Shown here: in pieces, positions 43,058-43,816 of the stretch | How positions within the stretch are numbered: position 1 is the first letter of the stretch | Layout of the letters: each line of letters starts with the position of its first letter | Assembly: GCA_000333815.1 (NCBI GenBank) | Contig: CAPI01000101.1 | Location: 1-43,816, forward strand | Source of the DNA: [Collinsella] massiliensis | Lineage (GTDB): Bacteria; Actinomycetota; Coriobacteriia; Coriobacteriales; Coriobacteriaceae | Direction of reading: 5' to 3' | DNA length: 43,816 nucleotides | The notes under the pieces: generated by a model | Databases searched by the model: none | The model's input: the letters and a program-made list of their open reading frames with translations, nothing else | What the model was told of the DNA's origin: nothing | Translations under genes and position numbers: made by a program

Positions 43058-43816
43058 ATGGCGAACATCCCCGACGCTCGACGCGCTCGAGCACTGCGCC
43101 GGCATGCCGGCAATCCCTCCCTGGCGCAACCGGCTGCCGCCAACCGTGCAGTGCGGAATTCGCCGCCACGCCCGCACCATCCCGTACAGTCGGCACGACG
43201 CGCCCAATCCAAGCTCCCGCGCGGCGCGGCCCGCCGGCGCCGTAGGCGCGCGGTGCTGGCCGTCCTCGCGGCAGTGGCGTTTCTTTCGGTGCTCGCCCTC
43301 CTGGCGCGTGACCTCACGGCTTTCACCGCACCGCGCGACTTCGAAACGGACAACCTGCCCTGGAACCTCACGTTGGTGAACTCCACGCACCCGTTGCCCG
43401 ACGACTTCACCGTCTCGACGGTCGAGCTCTCGAACGGGCAACGCGTCGACGAGCGCATTGCCCAGCCGCTCGAGGAGCTCTTCCGCGCAGCGAGCACAGC
43501 GGGATACACCCCCTGCGTGAGCTCGGGCTTCCGCACCCGTGATGACCAGGAGCAGATCCTCGAGGACCGGATCGAGTCGTATGAGGGCGATGGGCTCGCG
43601 CCGCAAGCAGCCGAACGGGAGGCTCGCCGATGGGTCGCGGAGCCCGGCACGAGCGAGCACGAGCTCGGGCTCGCCGTCGACATCAACGACGCCCTCGGCA
43701 ATGAGGGGCTCTACGATTGGCTTGCGGAACATGCCCACGAATATGGCTTCATCCAGCGCTATCCGTCGGATAAGACGGACATCACCGGCATCTCGTTCGA
43801 GCCGTGGCATTATCGC
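43058..43816 (+). CDS. VanY-type D-Ala-D-Ala carboxypeptidase (3' partial)
   Basis: The frame runs off the window end; 253 residues are present. A basic cytoplasmic start (about 64 residues, with RRRRRR) precedes a single membrane helix (about 65-83), so the catalytic part faces outward. The M15B peptidase motifs are SSGFRTRDDQ, the zinc site SEHELGLAVDI (H201, D208) and EPWHYR (E248, H251). Such enzymes trim the terminal D-Ala from wall stem peptides; VanY members lower glycopeptide binding. GGGAG lies 9 nt before the ATG. The divergent VanRS-like genes probably control it. Confidence 0.88.
   Translation, partial: MANIPDARRARALRRHAGNPSLAQPAAANRAVRNSPPRPHHPVQSARRAQSKLPRGAARRRRRRAVLAVLAAVAFLSVLALLARDLTAFTAPRDFETDNLPWNLTLVNSTHPLPDDFTVSTVELSNGQRVDERIAQPLEELFRAASTAGYTPCVSSGFRTRDDQEQILEDRIESYEGDGLAPQAAEREARRWVAEPGTSEHELGLAVDINDALGNEGLYDWLAEHAHEYGFIQRYPSDKTDITGISFEPWHYR

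Noticed and set aside
42995-43810. Minus-strand open frame opposite the VanY-type gene
   Set aside because: The plus strand has the complete M15B zinc motifs, a signal-anchor and a ribosome binding site; the minus frame has none.

Overview
The window is high-GC (by eye well above 60%) and looks like a chromosomal segment of a Gram-positive actinobacterium, most likely a gut Coriobacteriia of the Collinsella type. The assignment rests on the whiA/rapZ/uvrC plus glycolysis plus secG gene order typical of Actinobacteria, an MPQTG sortase-anchored surface protein, VanY/NlpC-type wall enzymes, and abundant short hairpins with the core GGGGACGGGTTC. It is an inference; no rRNA gene is present to settle it.

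Layout. 1-786 is the 3' part of a cysteine desulfidase-like (UPF0597) gene, convergent with a 1.2-kb-residue coiled-coil surface protein carrying a CAP domain (906-4550). 4660-7227 holds a small hypothetical gene, tRNA-Cys, tRNA-Gly, an ABC-transporter-type membrane protein, luxS and tRNA-Val. 7346-9768 is a less GC-rich cargo block: a small XRE repressor with a palindrome inside its own promoter, a lipoprotein, two membrane proteins and a hypothetical protein. 9849-14655 is regulatory: an XRE/TPR-like regulator, a fused STAS + HATPase protein and a PAS/GAF/SpoIIE phosphatase, which together look like a compact partner-switching pathway. 14752-17035 holds tRNA-Leu, a peptide-binding lipoprotein and secG.

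17187-29069 (all minus strand) is the conserved femX-like - uvrC - rapZ - whiA - gap - pgk - tpiA - gpmI - secG block. It lacks yvcK between rapZ and whiA, and a REP-associated tyrosine transposase (RAYT) plus a HAD phosphatase gene sit between gpmI and secG. The RAYT is bracketed by hairpins of the same family that recur at 14910-14970, 23712-23960 and 37745-37858.

29203-37073 is an envelope-biased stretch: an aberrant tRNA-Thr-like gene, a polytopic membrane protein, an ATP-grasp ligase with a PLP aminotransferase-like protein, MurJ and an NlpC/P60 hydrolase. 37226-40740 holds a YbaK-type deacylase and uvrA. 40861-43816 is a VanR/VanS-like two-component system divergent from a VanY-type carboxypeptidase cut by the window end. 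The sensor kinase is frameshifted by a 61-bp repeat expansion whose removal would restore the full reading frame.
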